Positions 18,654 through 27,672 of a stretch of DNA of 64,000 nt are shown one piece after another. Source of the DNA: Glutamicibacter protophormiae. GTDB lineage: Bacteria; Actinomycetota; Actinomycetes; Actinomycetales; Micrococcaceae. Location: the NCBI RefSeq assembly GCF_014647495.1, contig NZ_BMPH01000014.1, forward strand, positions 39,253 to 103,252. Reading direction: 5' to 3'. The notes below the pieces were generated by a model, which did no database searches, was not told the DNA's origin, and was given only the letters and a program-made list of their open reading frames with translations. The position numbers were made by a program, and so were the translations under genes. Each line of letters begins with the position of its first letter. Within the stretch, counting starts at the first letter, position 1.

Positions 18654-19355
18654 TCAGCCTAGGGGTAGTCGAAGGCAGTTGGTGCTGATCTTTGAAACAA
18701 TGAGGTCTGCATGCTGCTGGAGCACGTTCAACGGATGCGTTCCTTCGACGCAAATGGGAATCATGCCAGCAGCTTTAACCGCGCTCAGCCCGGGAATTGA
18801 ATCCTCGAAGGCCGCGATTCGCGATGGATTTTGTAATCCAAGTTTCCGGGCTGCAAACTCGAATCCTTCCGGCGACGGCTTGCCGGTCTCGACATCCTCA
18901 TCCGTGACCACGATGCCGAACAACCCCAGAATGCCGGCGCGTTCCAAGGCAGGAATGACTTGGTTGCGGCTAGCTCCGGTAACTACGCCGAGCTTCAGTC
19001 CGTTCGCGTGCAGGACATGGAGCAGTTCAACAGTCTCCGAGCTGATCGTATTGGCGTGTTTGATGGCAGTTGCGTACATGGCATCGATGACGGGGAAAAA
19101 TGATTCGATCGGATGTGTTTGGGTCGCCTCTGGGGCTAGCGTCAGAATGTCTCCCATGATCTCCCGGTCGCTGCGTCCCGCCAGCTTCTGGTGGTAGTCC
19201 TCGGGGGTGAGATGGACCCCGAAGAAGGTGGCGGCCAGCTCGATGAACAGTTCCCGCAGCAGTGATTCGTCATCGGAGAGGGTTCCGTTGAAATCAAAGA
19301 GGATGCCGTCCAATTCTTCCAAGGTTTCGGCGGCCGGTGTTAGGGTGCTGTGCAT
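18654..19355 (-). CDS. HAD-superfamily hydrolase with DFNGT motif I
   Basis: The 233-residue protein has a HAD core with a helical cap: motif I ILFDFNGTLSDDE, motif II VVTGAS, the loop-3 lysine in GKPSPEGF and motif IV AFEDSIPG. In classical HAD phosphatases motif I is DxD; here the second Asp (acid/base) is Asn, which would change or weaken phosphatase activity. Start at 19355 has AAGGATGG 9 nt upstream. It is divergent from the GntR gene and has a copy of the GGTCTAGACC operator about 40 bp before its start, so it belongs to the adjacent transporter regulon. Confidence 0.88.
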   Translation of the reverse strand: MHSTLTPAAETLEELDGILFDFNGTLSDDESLLRELFIELAATFFGVHLTPEDYHQKLAGRSDREIMGDILTLAPEATQTHPIESFFPVIDAMYATAIKHANTISSETVELLHVLHANGLKLGVVTGASRNQVIPALERAGILGLFGIVVTDEDVETGKPSPEGFEFAARKLGLQNPSRIAAFEDSIPGLSAVKAAGMIPICVEGTHPLNVLQQHADLIVSKISTNCLRLPLG

Positions 19356-19395
19356 AAAATTAATCCATCCTTGATACTGTGGGGGCACCCCGAAG

Positions 19396-19405
19396 GGTCT
19401 AGACC
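19396..19405. promoter_or_regulatory. GntR/UTRA-type operator, copy 1
   Basis: GGTCTAGACC is a perfect 10-bp palindrome about 40 bp upstream of the HAD gene start. It equals the core of sites bound by HutC-subfamily GntR regulators (DasR/NagR boxes; PhnF boxes are close). An identical copy precedes the ABC transporter operon at 20315-20324. Confidence 0.7.
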
Positions 19406-19562
19406 TCTGAAGCATGTCGCGATCACGCTATGCGTCCGAGATGTCTGGGAGAATGACGTCGGGCGTATCGAATCCGGACTCTGCATTAACACGCGGTAAA
19501 TCATCACGCATGAAGGAGTAAACGCCATCGAAGCCGATGAACTTCTCGAAGCTGCCAGGGGA

Positions 19563-20291
19563 TTGGTGCTCGACCAGGGAAGGCCGGCCCATCAGTCGAT
19601 CAGTGAGTGGCTGTCGTCGCTGATTGCAGCAGAGCACCTTTCGCCCGGGTTCAGGCTTCCCGCCGAACGCGGTTTCGCCCAGGAGCTTGGCGTAAGTCGC
19701 ATGACGCTACGCCAGGCGCTGGATTCGCTGCTCCAGGAAGGGGCGATTGTCCGTGCGGTTGGCGCTAGGGGCGGGTCGTTCGTGGCCGAGGCCCGGGTGC
19801 CGGTGGATATCTCCAATCTCATGGGGCTGAGCAAGCAGCTCTTGCGGAGCGTGCACAGCGCATCCTCACGCGTCTTGACTGCGGAAACCGTGAGCGCGGA
19901 CCCCTCGGTGACCGAGGCTCTACAGCTGCCGGACAAGGCGCCGGTGCATCGAATCCATCGCCTCCGATTTGCCGCCTCAACTCCCGTGGTGCTGGAGGAT
20001 AGTTTCCTGCCAGCGGACCTGTTTCCTGGCTTCTTGGAGAAAAACCTCGACGGCTCACTCTACGGCCTGATGCGAAGGGATTACGAGCTTTCCCCGTTTT
20101 CCTCTGTTGAGGAGCTCAACCCGGTCATCATTTCCGTGCAGGATGCTGAGCTGCTGGAAATCCGCGCGGCCAGTGCGGTTCTCGGGGTCAAGCGCACCGG
20201 GCTCGCCCGGGACGGAAGGCCTGTGGAGTACTCGCGTGATCTGATCCGAACGGATCGCCTGAAAATCGTGGTTTCCGGTCGCGCCGAGTAG
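19563..20291 (+). CDS. GntR-family regulator, HutC/UTRA subfamily
   Basis: The 242-residue regulator has an N-terminal winged helix (about residues 10-75, with LPAERGFAQELGVSRMTLRQAL) and a C-terminal UTRA effector domain (about 85-240, with PVHRIHRLR, VLEDSFLP and the ending VEYSRDLIRTDR). Start is TTG 19563 or GTG 19566, after CAGGGG. It sits between the HAD gene and the ABC operon, and two identical palindromes flank it, so it probably controls both. UTRA proteins of the PhnF type sense phosphonate or phosphate-ester metabolism, which suits the neighbours. Confidence 0.9.
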   Translation: MVLDQGRPAHQSISEWLSSLIAAEHLSPGFRLPAERGFAQELGVSRMTLRQALDSLLQEGAIVRAVGARGGSFVAEARVPVDISNLMGLSKQLLRSVHSASSRVLTAETVSADPSVTEALQLPDKAPVHRIHRLRFAASTPVVLEDSFLPADLFPGFLEKNLDGSLYGLMRRDYELSPFSSVEELNPVIISVQDAELLEIRAASAVLGVKRTGLARDGRPVEYSRDLIRTDRLKIVVSGRAE

Positions 20292-20314
20292 CGGGTAGCT
20301 CATGGACCCTTAAA

Positions 20315-20324
20315 GGTCTAGACC
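20315..20324. promoter_or_regulatory. GntR/UTRA-type operator, copy 2
   Basis: Second copy of GGTCTAGACC, here extended on the right to GGTCTAGACCACT, about 115 bp upstream of the solute-binding protein start and just after the GntR stop. Confidence 0.7.
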
Positions 20325-20438
20325 ACTGTTCATGTTGTGGTTACTTTCAAGTCGTTAAGTGGAAACGTCACGTGAATAGCTTTGGATGTGCCAGCGGGCC
20401 AACCGGCCCCGTTCACTCACATGGAGAGTAATTTCGCT

Positions 20439-21602
20439 ATGAGCAAGTCACTGAACCCGGAGTCACGAGGACTCTTCTCTGCCTCGCGATGCACAGTTCT
20501 TCGGTCCGTCGCAGGGGCAGCGGTCATCGCCACACTCGGCGCTTCGCTTTCCGCGTGCGGCCAGTCAGCATCGGCCGAGACCACAGTTGGCAGCAGCTTG
20601 GAGCAGATCACCGAGCTGGCCAAGAGCGAGGGGACAGTCCAGCTGATCGCAGTTCCGGAGGACTGGGCCAACTACGGCAGCCAGTTCTCAACCTTCACCG
20701 AGAAGTACGGCATCGCGACCCCGGTAGACACCCCGAACGCTTCCAGCGCCGATGAGCTGACGGCCGTTAAGAACCTCAAGGGCCAGAAGAGCCAACCCGA
20801 TGTCATCGACATCGGGTATTCCTTCACCGGCAAGGCCGAAGCAGAGGGCCTGATCACCGCCTACAAGCCGAGTAATTTCGAGTCGATACCCGACAACCTC
20901 AAGGACCCGGATGGCATGTGGGTTGGCGCCTACTACGGCGTCGTGCAGGTAGGAACCAATACCAACGTCGTTGAGGCACCGAAGTCTTGGAACGACCTTC
21001 TTGATCCCAAATACAAGGGCAAGATCGCACTGCCTGGCGATCCCCGCAAGGGGGCCTCCTCGATCGCGGCGGTCTTCGCCGCGGCACTGGCCAACGGGGG
21101 CAGCGTTGACAATATCCAGCCGGGCATCGACTTCTTTGAAAAGCTTGCAAAATCCGGCAATCTTGTCTCCATTACTTCACCGGTGTCCGCACTGAGCACC
21201 GGACAGGCCGCCGTGGTCTTCGACTGGAACTATAATTTCCTGGGCATGGAGAAGGAGCTGGAGAAGTCCGGCATCACATTGGAGACCACAACCTTCGAAG
21301 ACGGTGTTTTCGGCAACTACTACGCCCAGCCGGTGGTTGCGGACTCGCCTCACCCGAACAGCGCCCGCCTATGGGCCGACTGGCTGACCAGCGACGAGGG
21401 CTCCGAGCTCTTCGCACTGGGCGGCGGTATCCCTGCCCGCTACCTTGAGCTGAAGGAAGCCGGAAAACTCTCCGACGAAGCCTTGTCCATGCTTCCGGAC
21501 GCCGGGGTGATCTCCGAGATCGAATTTCCCACCGTTGAACAGGGCGAAACGGCTAGCCAGCTGATCGTCGACCAGTGGGCCCAGAAGGTCGCCTCGCAGT
21601 GA
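20439..21602 (+). CDS. ABC transporter substrate-binding lipoprotein (phosphonate/iron-type, SBP family 6-like)
   Basis: This 387-residue lipoprotein has a signal sequence with lipobox LSAC (Cys40) and a type II periplasmic binding fold with the NxxDLLDPKYKGKIALPGDP and GGGIPAR features seen in Fe3+, spermidine and 2-aminoethylphosphonate binding proteins. ATG 20439 has GGAGAG 10 nt upstream; two upstream in-frame ATGs are less likely. The stop overlaps the GTG of the first permease (GTGA). With the phosphoesterase and HAD genes in the regulon, a phosphonate or organophosphate ligand is my best guess. Confidence 0.88.
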   Translation: MSKSLNPESRGLFSASRCTVLRSVAGAAVIATLGASLSACGQSASAETTVGSSLEQITELAKSEGTVQLIAVPEDWANYGSQFSTFTEKYGIATPVDTPNASSADELTAVKNLKGQKSQPDVIDIGYSFTGKAEAEGLITAYKPSNFESIPDNLKDPDGMWVGAYYGVVQVGTNTNVVEAPKSWNDLLDPKYKGKIALPGDPRKGASSIAAVFAAALANGGSVDNIQPGIDFFEKLAKSGNLVSITSPVSALSTGQAAVVFDWNYNFLGMEKELEKSGITLETTTFEDGVFGNYYAQPVVADSPHPNSARLWADWLTSDEGSELFALGGGIPARYLELKEAGKLSDEALSMLPDAGVISEIEFPTVEQGETASQLIVDQWAQKVASQ

Positions 21603-22486
21603 CCCTGAACAGCACGCTGCAGCGCGTCTCCTGGCGCGGGCTGAGGCAGCGCGGCTTGCCCGGATGGGTTGGCGCACTTCCGCTGCTTATGTTCCTAGCG
21701 CTCTTCCTGATCCTTCCAATTGCAGCGAATGTCGTCACGAGTTTCTGGGTAAATGGCGCCTTTTCCTTCTCGGCAATGGCTCAGCTGTTGGAGCCTCAAT
21801 ACCTGGACGCATTCATCCAGACCTTTAACCTCTCGTTGCTTACCGCCGCGGTGGGCGGGGTTCTGGGACTGTTGCTCGCCTGGGCCTTGGCCACGGGCCG
21901 CAAGCCTGCTTGGCTGCAGAATCTGGTGCTGTCATTCTCTGCGGTGGCTTCCCAGATGGGCGGTGTGGCGCTGGCCTTCGCCTTCATCGCCACCCTCGGC
22001 GTCCAGGGTTTCGCCACTCAGGCAATCCTCGGCCTGACAGGTTGGGACCTGAGCCAGGACATCCAGCTGGCCTCGTTCAGCGGCTTGGCGCTGGTCTACC
22101 TGTACTTCCAAATCCCGCTTATGGCGATCTTGATGCTGCCCGCCTTCGGCGCACTGAAGAAGCAGTGGCAGGAAGCAGCCAATTCACTGGGCGCCAGCCG
22201 CCTCCGCTACCTGCTGGATATTGCGCTGCCGATCATGTGGCCGTCGATTGCCGGGTCGCTGTTGTTGCTCTTTGCCAACTCCTTCGGTGCCTACGCCACC
22301 GCTTACGCGCTGGCCGGGGGACGAGTGAACCTCGTGCCGATCCTGATCGGCTTCTTCATCTCCGGGGACGTCATGAACGATGAAAGCTTCGCCGCCGCGC
22401 TGGTGACCGGCATGGTTGTTGTTGTCGTCGCGGCCATGGGTTTGCGAAGCTTGGCGGAAAGGAAAGCCAACAGATGGCTGCGATAG
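21599..22486 (+). CDS. ABC transporter permease (first subunit)
   Basis: The 295-residue inner-membrane protein has six predicted helices and the EAA loop QEAANSLGASRLRYLLDIALP that docks with the ATPase. The GTG at 21599 overlaps the binding-protein stop by four bases (GTGA), with GAAGG upstream. It forms the transmembrane pore with the next gene product. Confidence 0.92.
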   Translation: MTLNSTLQRVSWRGLRQRGLPGWVGALPLLMFLALFLILPIAANVVTSFWVNGAFSFSAMAQLLEPQYLDAFIQTFNLSLLTAAVGGVLGLLLAWALATGRKPAWLQNLVLSFSAVASQMGGVALAFAFIATLGVQGFATQAILGLTGWDLSQDIQLASFSGLALVYLYFQIPLMAILMLPAFGALKKQWQEAANSLGASRLRYLLDIALPIMWPSIAGSLLLLFANSFGAYATAYALAGGRVNLVPILIGFFISGDVMNDESFAAALVTGMVVVVVAAMGLRSLAERKANRWLR

Positions 22487-23307
22487 AAAAACTCCCGTTG
22501 GTCTCCGATGGCGTGAAGGCCCGCACGCAAGTTGCAGGTGGAGATGTTGTTCGCACTGCAATCATCGGCTTGGCTCTGGTCCTGTTCTTTCTGCCGTTGG
22601 TGGCCTCGGCGGCGTTCGGTTTCACCCTTCCGGGCCAGGGAATCAGCTTCGAGCCGCTGCGCGATGCGTTGGCTGGAACGGACATTGCGACCCAGCTGAT
22701 GAACACCGCCAAGTTGGCGGTGCTCAGCACCATAGGATCGTTGGTGCTGTTGGTTCCGACGTTGCTGTTCCTGCACCTGAAAGCGCCGAACTTGTTGCGC
22801 TTCACCGAATGGCTGTCGGTCATTCCCTATGTTGTCCCGGCCATCGCGTTGGTTGCCGGAGCCAACTTGTTCTTCCGGCAGGCCGCCCCTGGCTTCATGG
22901 TCAGTCTCTACTCGCTGGTGCCCTTCTACATGGTGCTGACCCTGCCGCTGGTGTATCGAAGTCTCGATGCCGGAATCCGCTCCATTGATTTGCGGACCTT
23001 GTGGGCCGCCAGCGAAAGCCTGGGCGCGAAACCATGGCAGACACTGTGGCAGGTCGTTCTGCCAAATCTGCGCGGATCCTTGCTGGGTGCATCGCTGCTG
23101 TCCTGCGCTATGGTGCTGGGCGAATACGCCGTCGCGGCCCTGCTGCTGCACTCCACTTTCCCGGTGTTCATGGTGCAGGTGGGCATGAACCAGCCTCGCG
23201 CCGCGGCGGCACTGTCCTTTATCACCATCCTCGTTACATGGCTGTTGCTGGCCTTGCTCTCCAGGGACAGCGCACCGAAAACAACCTCGAAAGGAGGACC
23301 CCGATGA
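22474..23307 (+). CDS. ABC transporter permease (second subunit)
   Basis: The 277-residue permease overlaps the previous gene by 13 bp and has GGAAAGGAAAG before its ATG. Six membrane helices are evident, with the EAA-type loop AASESLGAKPWQTLWQVVLPNLRG. A conserved IPYVVPAIALVAGANLFFR helix resembles the PhnV/ThiP-like permeases. Its stop overlaps the ATPase ATG (ATGA at 23304-23307). Confidence 0.92.
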   Translation: MAAIEKLPLVSDGVKARTQVAGGDVVRTAIIGLALVLFFLPLVASAAFGFTLPGQGISFEPLRDALAGTDIATQLMNTAKLAVLSTIGSLVLLVPTLLFLHLKAPNLLRFTEWLSVIPYVVPAIALVAGANLFFRQAAPGFMVSLYSLVPFYMVLTLPLVYRSLDAGIRSIDLRTLWAASESLGAKPWQTLWQVVLPNLRGSLLGASLLSCAMVLGEYAVAALLLHSTFPVFMVQVGMNQPRAAAALSFITILVTWLLLALLSRDSAPKTTSKGGPR

Positions 23308-24422
23308 ACCGGGATTCTGCCGAAGTCGCCCTGCACGGGATTACGAAAAGCTATGGGGGCAAAAGAGTTCTGGACAACCTGGATCTCACGCTTGCTCCCG
23401 GGGAACTGCTGGCTCTGCTCGGTCCCTCGGGCTGCGGCAAAACCACCACGTTGCGAGTGCTCGCCGGGTTGGAAACTCCCGACACGGGAACCGTCAGCAT
23501 CGGTGGTGTGGATATGACCAGCGCACCGGTTCGCGGACGAGGGATCGGTCTCGTCTTCCAGTCATACAGCCTCTTTCCACACATGAGTGCGGCGGAGAAC
23601 GTGGCCTACGGGCTGCGCATCGCAGGCTCCTCGAAGTCCGTGCGGACTCGCCGTGCCACAGAACTGCTGGAAATGGTCGGGCTAAGCGAGCACGCGGCAA
23701 AGTTTCCGGGCCAGCTCTCCGGAGGACAACAGCAACGCGTCGCGCTGGCTCGGGCACTTGCCATCGAACCGCGGGTGCTGCTGCTCGACGAGCCGTTGTC
23801 CGCGCTGGACGCCCAAGTGCGGGTGCATCTGCGCGAAGAGATCAAACGGATCCAGGTCCAGGCCGGAACCACTACGCTGCTGGTAACCCACGACCAGGAG
23901 GAAGCACTGACCATCGCGGACCGGGTCGGCGTGATGCTCGGTGGCCAGATCGAACAACTCGGAACCCCGGAGCAGATCTACTCGGCCCCGCATACCGCGT
24001 TCATTTCCGAATTTGTCGGGGCGGTCAACCGTATCCCGGCCACCGCTACGACCGGAGGGGTGTCGGTACTGGGTAAACTGCTGAAGATCTCGAACCCCGA
24101 TTCGGCCCCGGCCGCCGCCTCCGGGCTGGAAGCGCTGATCAGACCAGAAGATCTGCGATTGACGAGGCAGGGCGACGGTCTTGGAATCGTCGAATCGATG
24201 ATGCTGCGCGGCCCCCTGACCAGCGTCATGGTGGCGCTTCAAGGACGTTGCCTGCGCGTGGATCTGCCCTCCCACGAAGCCGCCGAATTCTCCCCCGCAA
24301 TGAGAGTGGCCCTCTCACCGCGGCGTGACGCCGCGCTGATCGACTCATCCAGCACCACGCCGAGGGATTCCCTCCCGGCCGCGCCCGCCCATCTGCTCTC
24401 ACACCTAGGACCCATTGCATGA
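23304..24422 (+). CDS. ABC transporter ATP-binding protein
   Basis: The 372-residue ATPase shows Walker A GPSGCGKTT, Q-loop FQSYSLFPHM, signature [15 protein letters not shown], Walker [14 protein letters not shown] and switch histidine VTHDQEEA, then a C-terminal TOBE-like regulatory region (about residues 235-372). The ATG at 23304 has a perfect AAGGAGG at 23291-23297. It overlaps both neighbours by ATGA junctions, so all four transporter genes and the phosphoesterase are translationally coupled. Confidence 0.95.
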   Translation: MNRDSAEVALHGITKSYGGKRVLDNLDLTLAPGELLALLGPSGCGKTTTLRVLAGLETPDTGTVSIGGVDMTSAPVRGRGIGLVFQSYSLFPHMSAAENVAYGLRIAGSSKSVRTRRATELLEMVGLSEHAAKFPGQLSGGQQQRVALARALAIEPRVLLLDEPLSALDAQVRVHLREEIKRIQVQAGTTTLLVTHDQEEALTIADRVGVMLGGQIEQLGTPEQIYSAPHTAFISEFVGAVNRIPATATTGGVSVLGKLLKISNPDSAPAAASGLEALIRPEDLRLTRQGDGLGIVESMMLRGPLTSVMVALQGRCLRVDLPSHEAAEFSPAMRVALSPRRDAALIDSSSTTPRDSLPAAPAHLLSHLGPIA

Positions 24423-25279
24423 AACCGAAAATCGTTCTTGTCGGAATTGACGGTCTGCGCATCGACCTGGCCCGGGGAACCGGAGCCATGCCGACCCTGG
24501 ATGCCGTCATTGGTCAGGGAGTTTTCACGCCGCTGCGCATGGATGTTCCCACGCTGTCCGGACCCGGCTGGTCCACGTTGCTGACCGGCAGTACCCATGC
24601 CGAGCACGCGGTGCAAGACAACAGGTTTGTCGGCCACCGGCTGTTGCACCGACCGGATTTGCTCAGCCGGGCTTACTTTGCCGATCAGTCGACCACTACC
24701 TTGGCCGCCGCCGGCTGGCCACCGTTGGTCGACCCGGCCGACGCCGGACCGGTCATCTGGCAGCGCCGCGAGCAGCAGCGTTCGGGCCACCACACGGTGA
24801 TTTCCCGCGACGGCGAAACCTACGGCTACCAGGTTGTCGACGCGGTGATTGCCGACCACGCCGTGGAGGTGCTCGCGGCCAAGGGCCCGGATGTCTCCTT
24901 CATCTACTTCTGCGATGCCGACGACGAGGGGCATGTCTATGGGCCCCACAGCCAGCAGTATGCGGCGGCGATGGGACGGGTGGAAAACCACCTCTCGCGG
25001 ATCAAACAGGCCATCGAACATCGCATTGAGAACCACGATGAAGACTGGTATCTGGTGCTGACCACCGACCACGGCCACGTGGATGCCGGTGGACACGGGG
25101 CAGGCAGCGAGGTCGAGCGCGCTTCGTTCGTGGCGGCAACCCGCTTCGGGAGCTCGCTGGCGCATTGGCCTCGGGAATTGGAGCCGCATCAGCTGGTGCC
25201 GCTGCTGCTTTCCTGCCGCGAGGCCGGCGGCATGGATTGCGAGGTTAACGAAACTCGGGCCTTGGCTGCATCCGTCTAG
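24419..25279 (+). CDS. Alkaline phosphatase-superfamily phosphodiesterase/phosphonohydrolase
   Basis: The 286-residue protein is a small two-metal hydrolase of the nucleotide pyrophosphatase/phosphodiesterase branch. Metal and nucleophile motifs are visible: VGIDGLR (Asp), PTLSGPGWSTLLTG (Thr nucleophile), CDADDEGHVYG (Asp/His), TTDHGH (Asp-His) and GGHG (His). No signal peptide is seen, so it acts inside the cell on the imported substrate. Relatives include phosphonoacetate hydrolase and phosphodiesterases. It is the last gene of the operon and its stop lies inside the terminator stem. Confidence 0.85.
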   Translation: MKPKIVLVGIDGLRIDLARGTGAMPTLDAVIGQGVFTPLRMDVPTLSGPGWSTLLTGSTHAEHAVQDNRFVGHRLLHRPDLLSRAYFADQSTTTLAAAGWPPLVDPADAGPVIWQRREQQRSGHHTVISRDGETYGYQVVDAVIADHAVEVLAAKGPDVSFIYFCDADDEGHVYGPHSQQYAAAMGRVENHLSRIKQAIEHRIENHDEDWYLVLTTDHGHVDAGGHGAGSEVERASFVAATRFGSSLAHWPRELEPHQLVPLLLSCREAGGMDCEVNETRALAASV

Positions 25280-25297
25280 GATGCAGCCAAGGCCCGA
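25255..25297. terminator. Bidirectional terminator with 19-bp stem
   Basis: TCGGGCCTTGGCTGCATCC (25255-25273) pairs perfectly with its complement at 25279-25297 around a 5-nt loop. The stem includes the stop of the phosphoesterase gene and lies just before the stop of the convergent membrane-protein gene at 25303. Confidence 0.85.
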
Positions 25298-25302
25298 AAG
25301 GA

Positions 25303-25725
25303 TCACCGGGAGCCGTGGCGCCGGACCACCAGCGCCGAGGCGAACATCAGCGCGAACTCCATCAGCGCTACCAGCAGCATCGGCACCGCATGGCTGCTCG
25401 GGTGCCCGGAGTGCCCGCCATGATGGCCGGCGAACCAGGGCATCCCGACGACCATGGCGATGTGCGCCGCACCCATGGCCGCGCACATGCCCAGCAGCTC
25501 CAGCGCATTCCCGCCGCGCAGTACGCACCAGGCGCACTTCAGGCACCAGGCGGTCATGGCCAGCAGGACAACTGTCCAGAGCGCCGAGTGCGGGATGAGC
25601 GCCAGCACCGCCAGATGCACCGCGGCCGAGCCGAGCACCGCCCAGCCCAGCACGCGGTGCCCGGACGGAACCCTGGCGGGCGCCGCCGGCGCGGCCGCGC
25701 TAGCCGTTAGAACCGCAGCAGCCAT
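25303..25725 (-). CDS. Small membrane protein with Cys and His metal-type motifs, coupled to amine oxidase
   Basis: This 140-residue protein has about four predicted membrane helices. One helix carries AWCLKCAWC (three Cys) and a loop between helices 3 and 4 is [13 protein letters not shown]. These look like soft-metal or copper ligands. The ATG lies inside the last codons of the copper amine oxidase gene (26-bp overlap, different frame), so it is translated from the same mRNA and probably coupled. I do not recognise a named family; a copper-delivery or accessory role is an inference from motifs and linkage. Confidence 0.75.
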   Translation of the reverse strand: MAAAVLTASAAAPAAPARVPSGHRVLGWAVLGSAAVHLAVLALIPHSALWTVVLLAMTAWCLKCAWCVLRGGNALELLGMCAAMGAAHIAMVVGMPWFAGHHGGHSGHPSSHAVPMLLVALMEFALMFASALVVRRHGSR

Positions 25726-27625
25726 CGGCTTCGGTGGTGGTGGCGCAGCAGCCGTGCTTGGCCGGTTCCGGGACGTCCAGCACCGGCGAGCGGTCGAAGA
25801 AGCCTTCGGGGCGGATCTTGAAGCCCACGGTGTCCACCGGCATGATCGGCCAGTCCTCGGTGCGCGGGAAGTGGGTCAGCGCGAAGGTGTGCCATAGGCT
25901 GATCTTCTCCCCGTCGATGCTCTTGTCGTCCTCGATCCAGGAGCCGATGCCGTCCACGCCCGGGTTCTGGTTCACGAAGTCGCCGGTCGGGTAGCGGTGG
26001 GCGGCGTCGCGCTGGGTGACCCACAGCGCCTTGGAGGCGAACTCGGCGCGCCGGTGCACCGAGGAGCCTTCGGCGGCCAGCAGGGTCGGCAGGCCCTGGG
26101 GCAGCAGCTTGAAGCCCACCGGCTTGCCCAGGTAGTTCTTCTTCTCCGGGTTGGTGACCACCCAGGTGCGCCCGGCGGCCTGGTTCGCGTCGCGCACCGC
26201 CTGCTTTTCGGTGGCCAGCACGGTCTGGCTGCGGGTGAAGGCGTTGCCGCGCGGGTTGTCCTCGCTAATCGGCAGGCGCACCGCTTCCTCCTCGATGACC
26301 CGGCTCGGACCGCCGTCCAGTGCGAAGTCCAGGCGGGCGCCGAACAGGTGCTGGTGGAATGGGGCGCCCAAGCCCGGAGCCATCTCGGAGGCGAAGCGCT
26401 CGTCGCGCATCGCGGAGGTGAACACGATGCCGGTGGCCTTGGCCTCGAACTCGATGGTGCCGTCCAGGTAGAGGTACCAGTAGAAGCCGTAGTCGTAGTT
26501 GCCCACGGTGGTGAAGAAGCTGATCACCAGGCGGCGGTTGCGGCGGGTGTACTTCACGCCGGACCAGTCATCGGAGTGCTTGGCCAGGATCGAGGAGTCC
26601 TCCTCGTGCATGCAGATGCCGTTGGTGATGGTTTGCGCGTTGCCGTCCGCGTCGGTGATCACCGGGGAGATGTAGTGGATCTCGCCCAGGCAGTCGCAGC
26701 CCAGCTCCAGGGAGTTGGCGAAGCGGCCGACCAGGTACTCGCCGGTGTCGAAGTAGTTCTGCCAGCTGCGCACCGGCGAGGGGTCGCCGTAGGGGACCAC
26801 CATTTCCGCGATGGAGGCGCGGTCCAGGATGCGGCGGCGCTCGCCCTTGTCATCGAAGCCGATGTTGTAGAGCACCAGGCCTTCGCGCATGTCGAAGCCG
26901 ATATCCAGCGACCACTTCTCCCACTCGACGTGGTTGCCCTCGGTCACGGTGAAGCTGGCGCCCTCGGGCTGGGTGATCTCGATCGGCTTCTGGGTGGTGC
27001 GGATCGGGCCGGTCAGCTCCGGATCTGTGTAGTTGCCGTGGGTCGCCGGCACGTCGACGATGCCGAAGTCCAGCAGCTGGTCGACCTTCTGCTCGATGGT
27101 GTCGATGTAAACCACCAGGCCGTCGATCGGGTGGGCCCAGGCGGAGTCCTCGGCGAAGTCCTGGCGGAATGCCAGGCCGCGCAGGATGCGGCGGCCGGAC
27201 TCCTGCGGGTATTCAAACACGCCGGCGGACAGCGGAGCGACGCGCACCTGGTCGACTGCCAGGCCGCGCTTTTCCAGCGCGGCGGCCCACTGGGCATCTT
27301 CGGCCAGGATGGCTTCAACCATCTCGAATTCCTCGACCAGCACCGGAAGCTGGCCTACGGCGGCCGGATCCAGCTCGATGACCGAGGCGACCTCGCCGCG
27401 GGTCAGGTCCAGCACCACGTCCTTGGGCTCGTTGCGCGCCTTGTCCATGAGCATGACGCGCACCAGGCGGTCGGCGTTCTGCTCGCTCGGGTCTTCGAGG
27501 CCCATGTAGGCGATGCGGGTGCTGTCGGTGAACAGCTGGTTCTCCACCAGCAGCTGCTTGGCGGTGGCGATCTCCTGCTCGGAAAGCAGCGTGAAGTCGG
27601 TATTGACGGCGGTGGTTTCAGTCAT
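25700..27625 (-). CDS. Primary amine oxidase, copper/TPQ type
   Basis: This 641-residue enzyme oxidises primary amines to aldehydes, releasing ammonia and H2O2. It is close in length and motifs to Arthrobacter phenylethylamine oxidase. The TPQ precursor is Tyr377 in [10 protein letters not shown]; copper histidines are in [10 protein letters not shown] and LTHFPR; the catalytic base region is around residues 285-300. No signal peptide is seen. The tail is unusual: the last 20 residues contain HGCC and GCCG, four Cys in two pairs. ATG 27625 is preceded by AAGGG. It is divergent from a TetR gene. Confidence 0.95.
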   Translation of the reverse strand: MTETTAVNTDFTLLSEQEIATAKQLLVENQLFTDSTRIAYMGLEDPSEQNADRLVRVMLMDKARNEPKDVVLDLTRGEVASVIELDPAAVGQLPVLVEEFEMVEAILAEDAQWAAALEKRGLAVDQVRVAPLSAGVFEYPQESGRRILRGLAFRQDFAEDSAWAHPIDGLVVYIDTIEQKVDQLLDFGIVDVPATHGNYTDPELTGPIRTTQKPIEITQPEGASFTVTEGNHVEWEKWSLDIGFDMREGLVLYNIGFDDKGERRRILDRASIAEMVVPYGDPSPVRSWQNYFDTGEYLVGRFANSLELGCDCLGEIHYISPVITDADGNAQTITNGICMHEEDSSILAKHSDDWSGVKYTRRNRRLVISFFTTVGNYDYGFYWYLYLDGTIEFEAKATGIVFTSAMRDERFASEMAPGLGAPFHQHLFGARLDFALDGGPSRVIEEEAVRLPISEDNPRGNAFTRSQTVLATEKQAVRDANQAAGRTWVVTNPEKKNYLGKPVGFKLLPQGLPTLLAAEGSSVHRRAEFASKALWVTQRDAAHRYPTGDFVNQNPGVDGIGSWIEDDKSIDGEKISLWHTFALTHFPRTEDWPIMPVDTVGFKIRPEGFFDRSPVLDVPEPAKHGCCATTTEADGCCGSNG

Positions 27626-27672
27626 GATGCTGGAGCCCTTCGGTGACGGGATGTGATCCACAACATTTTTTG

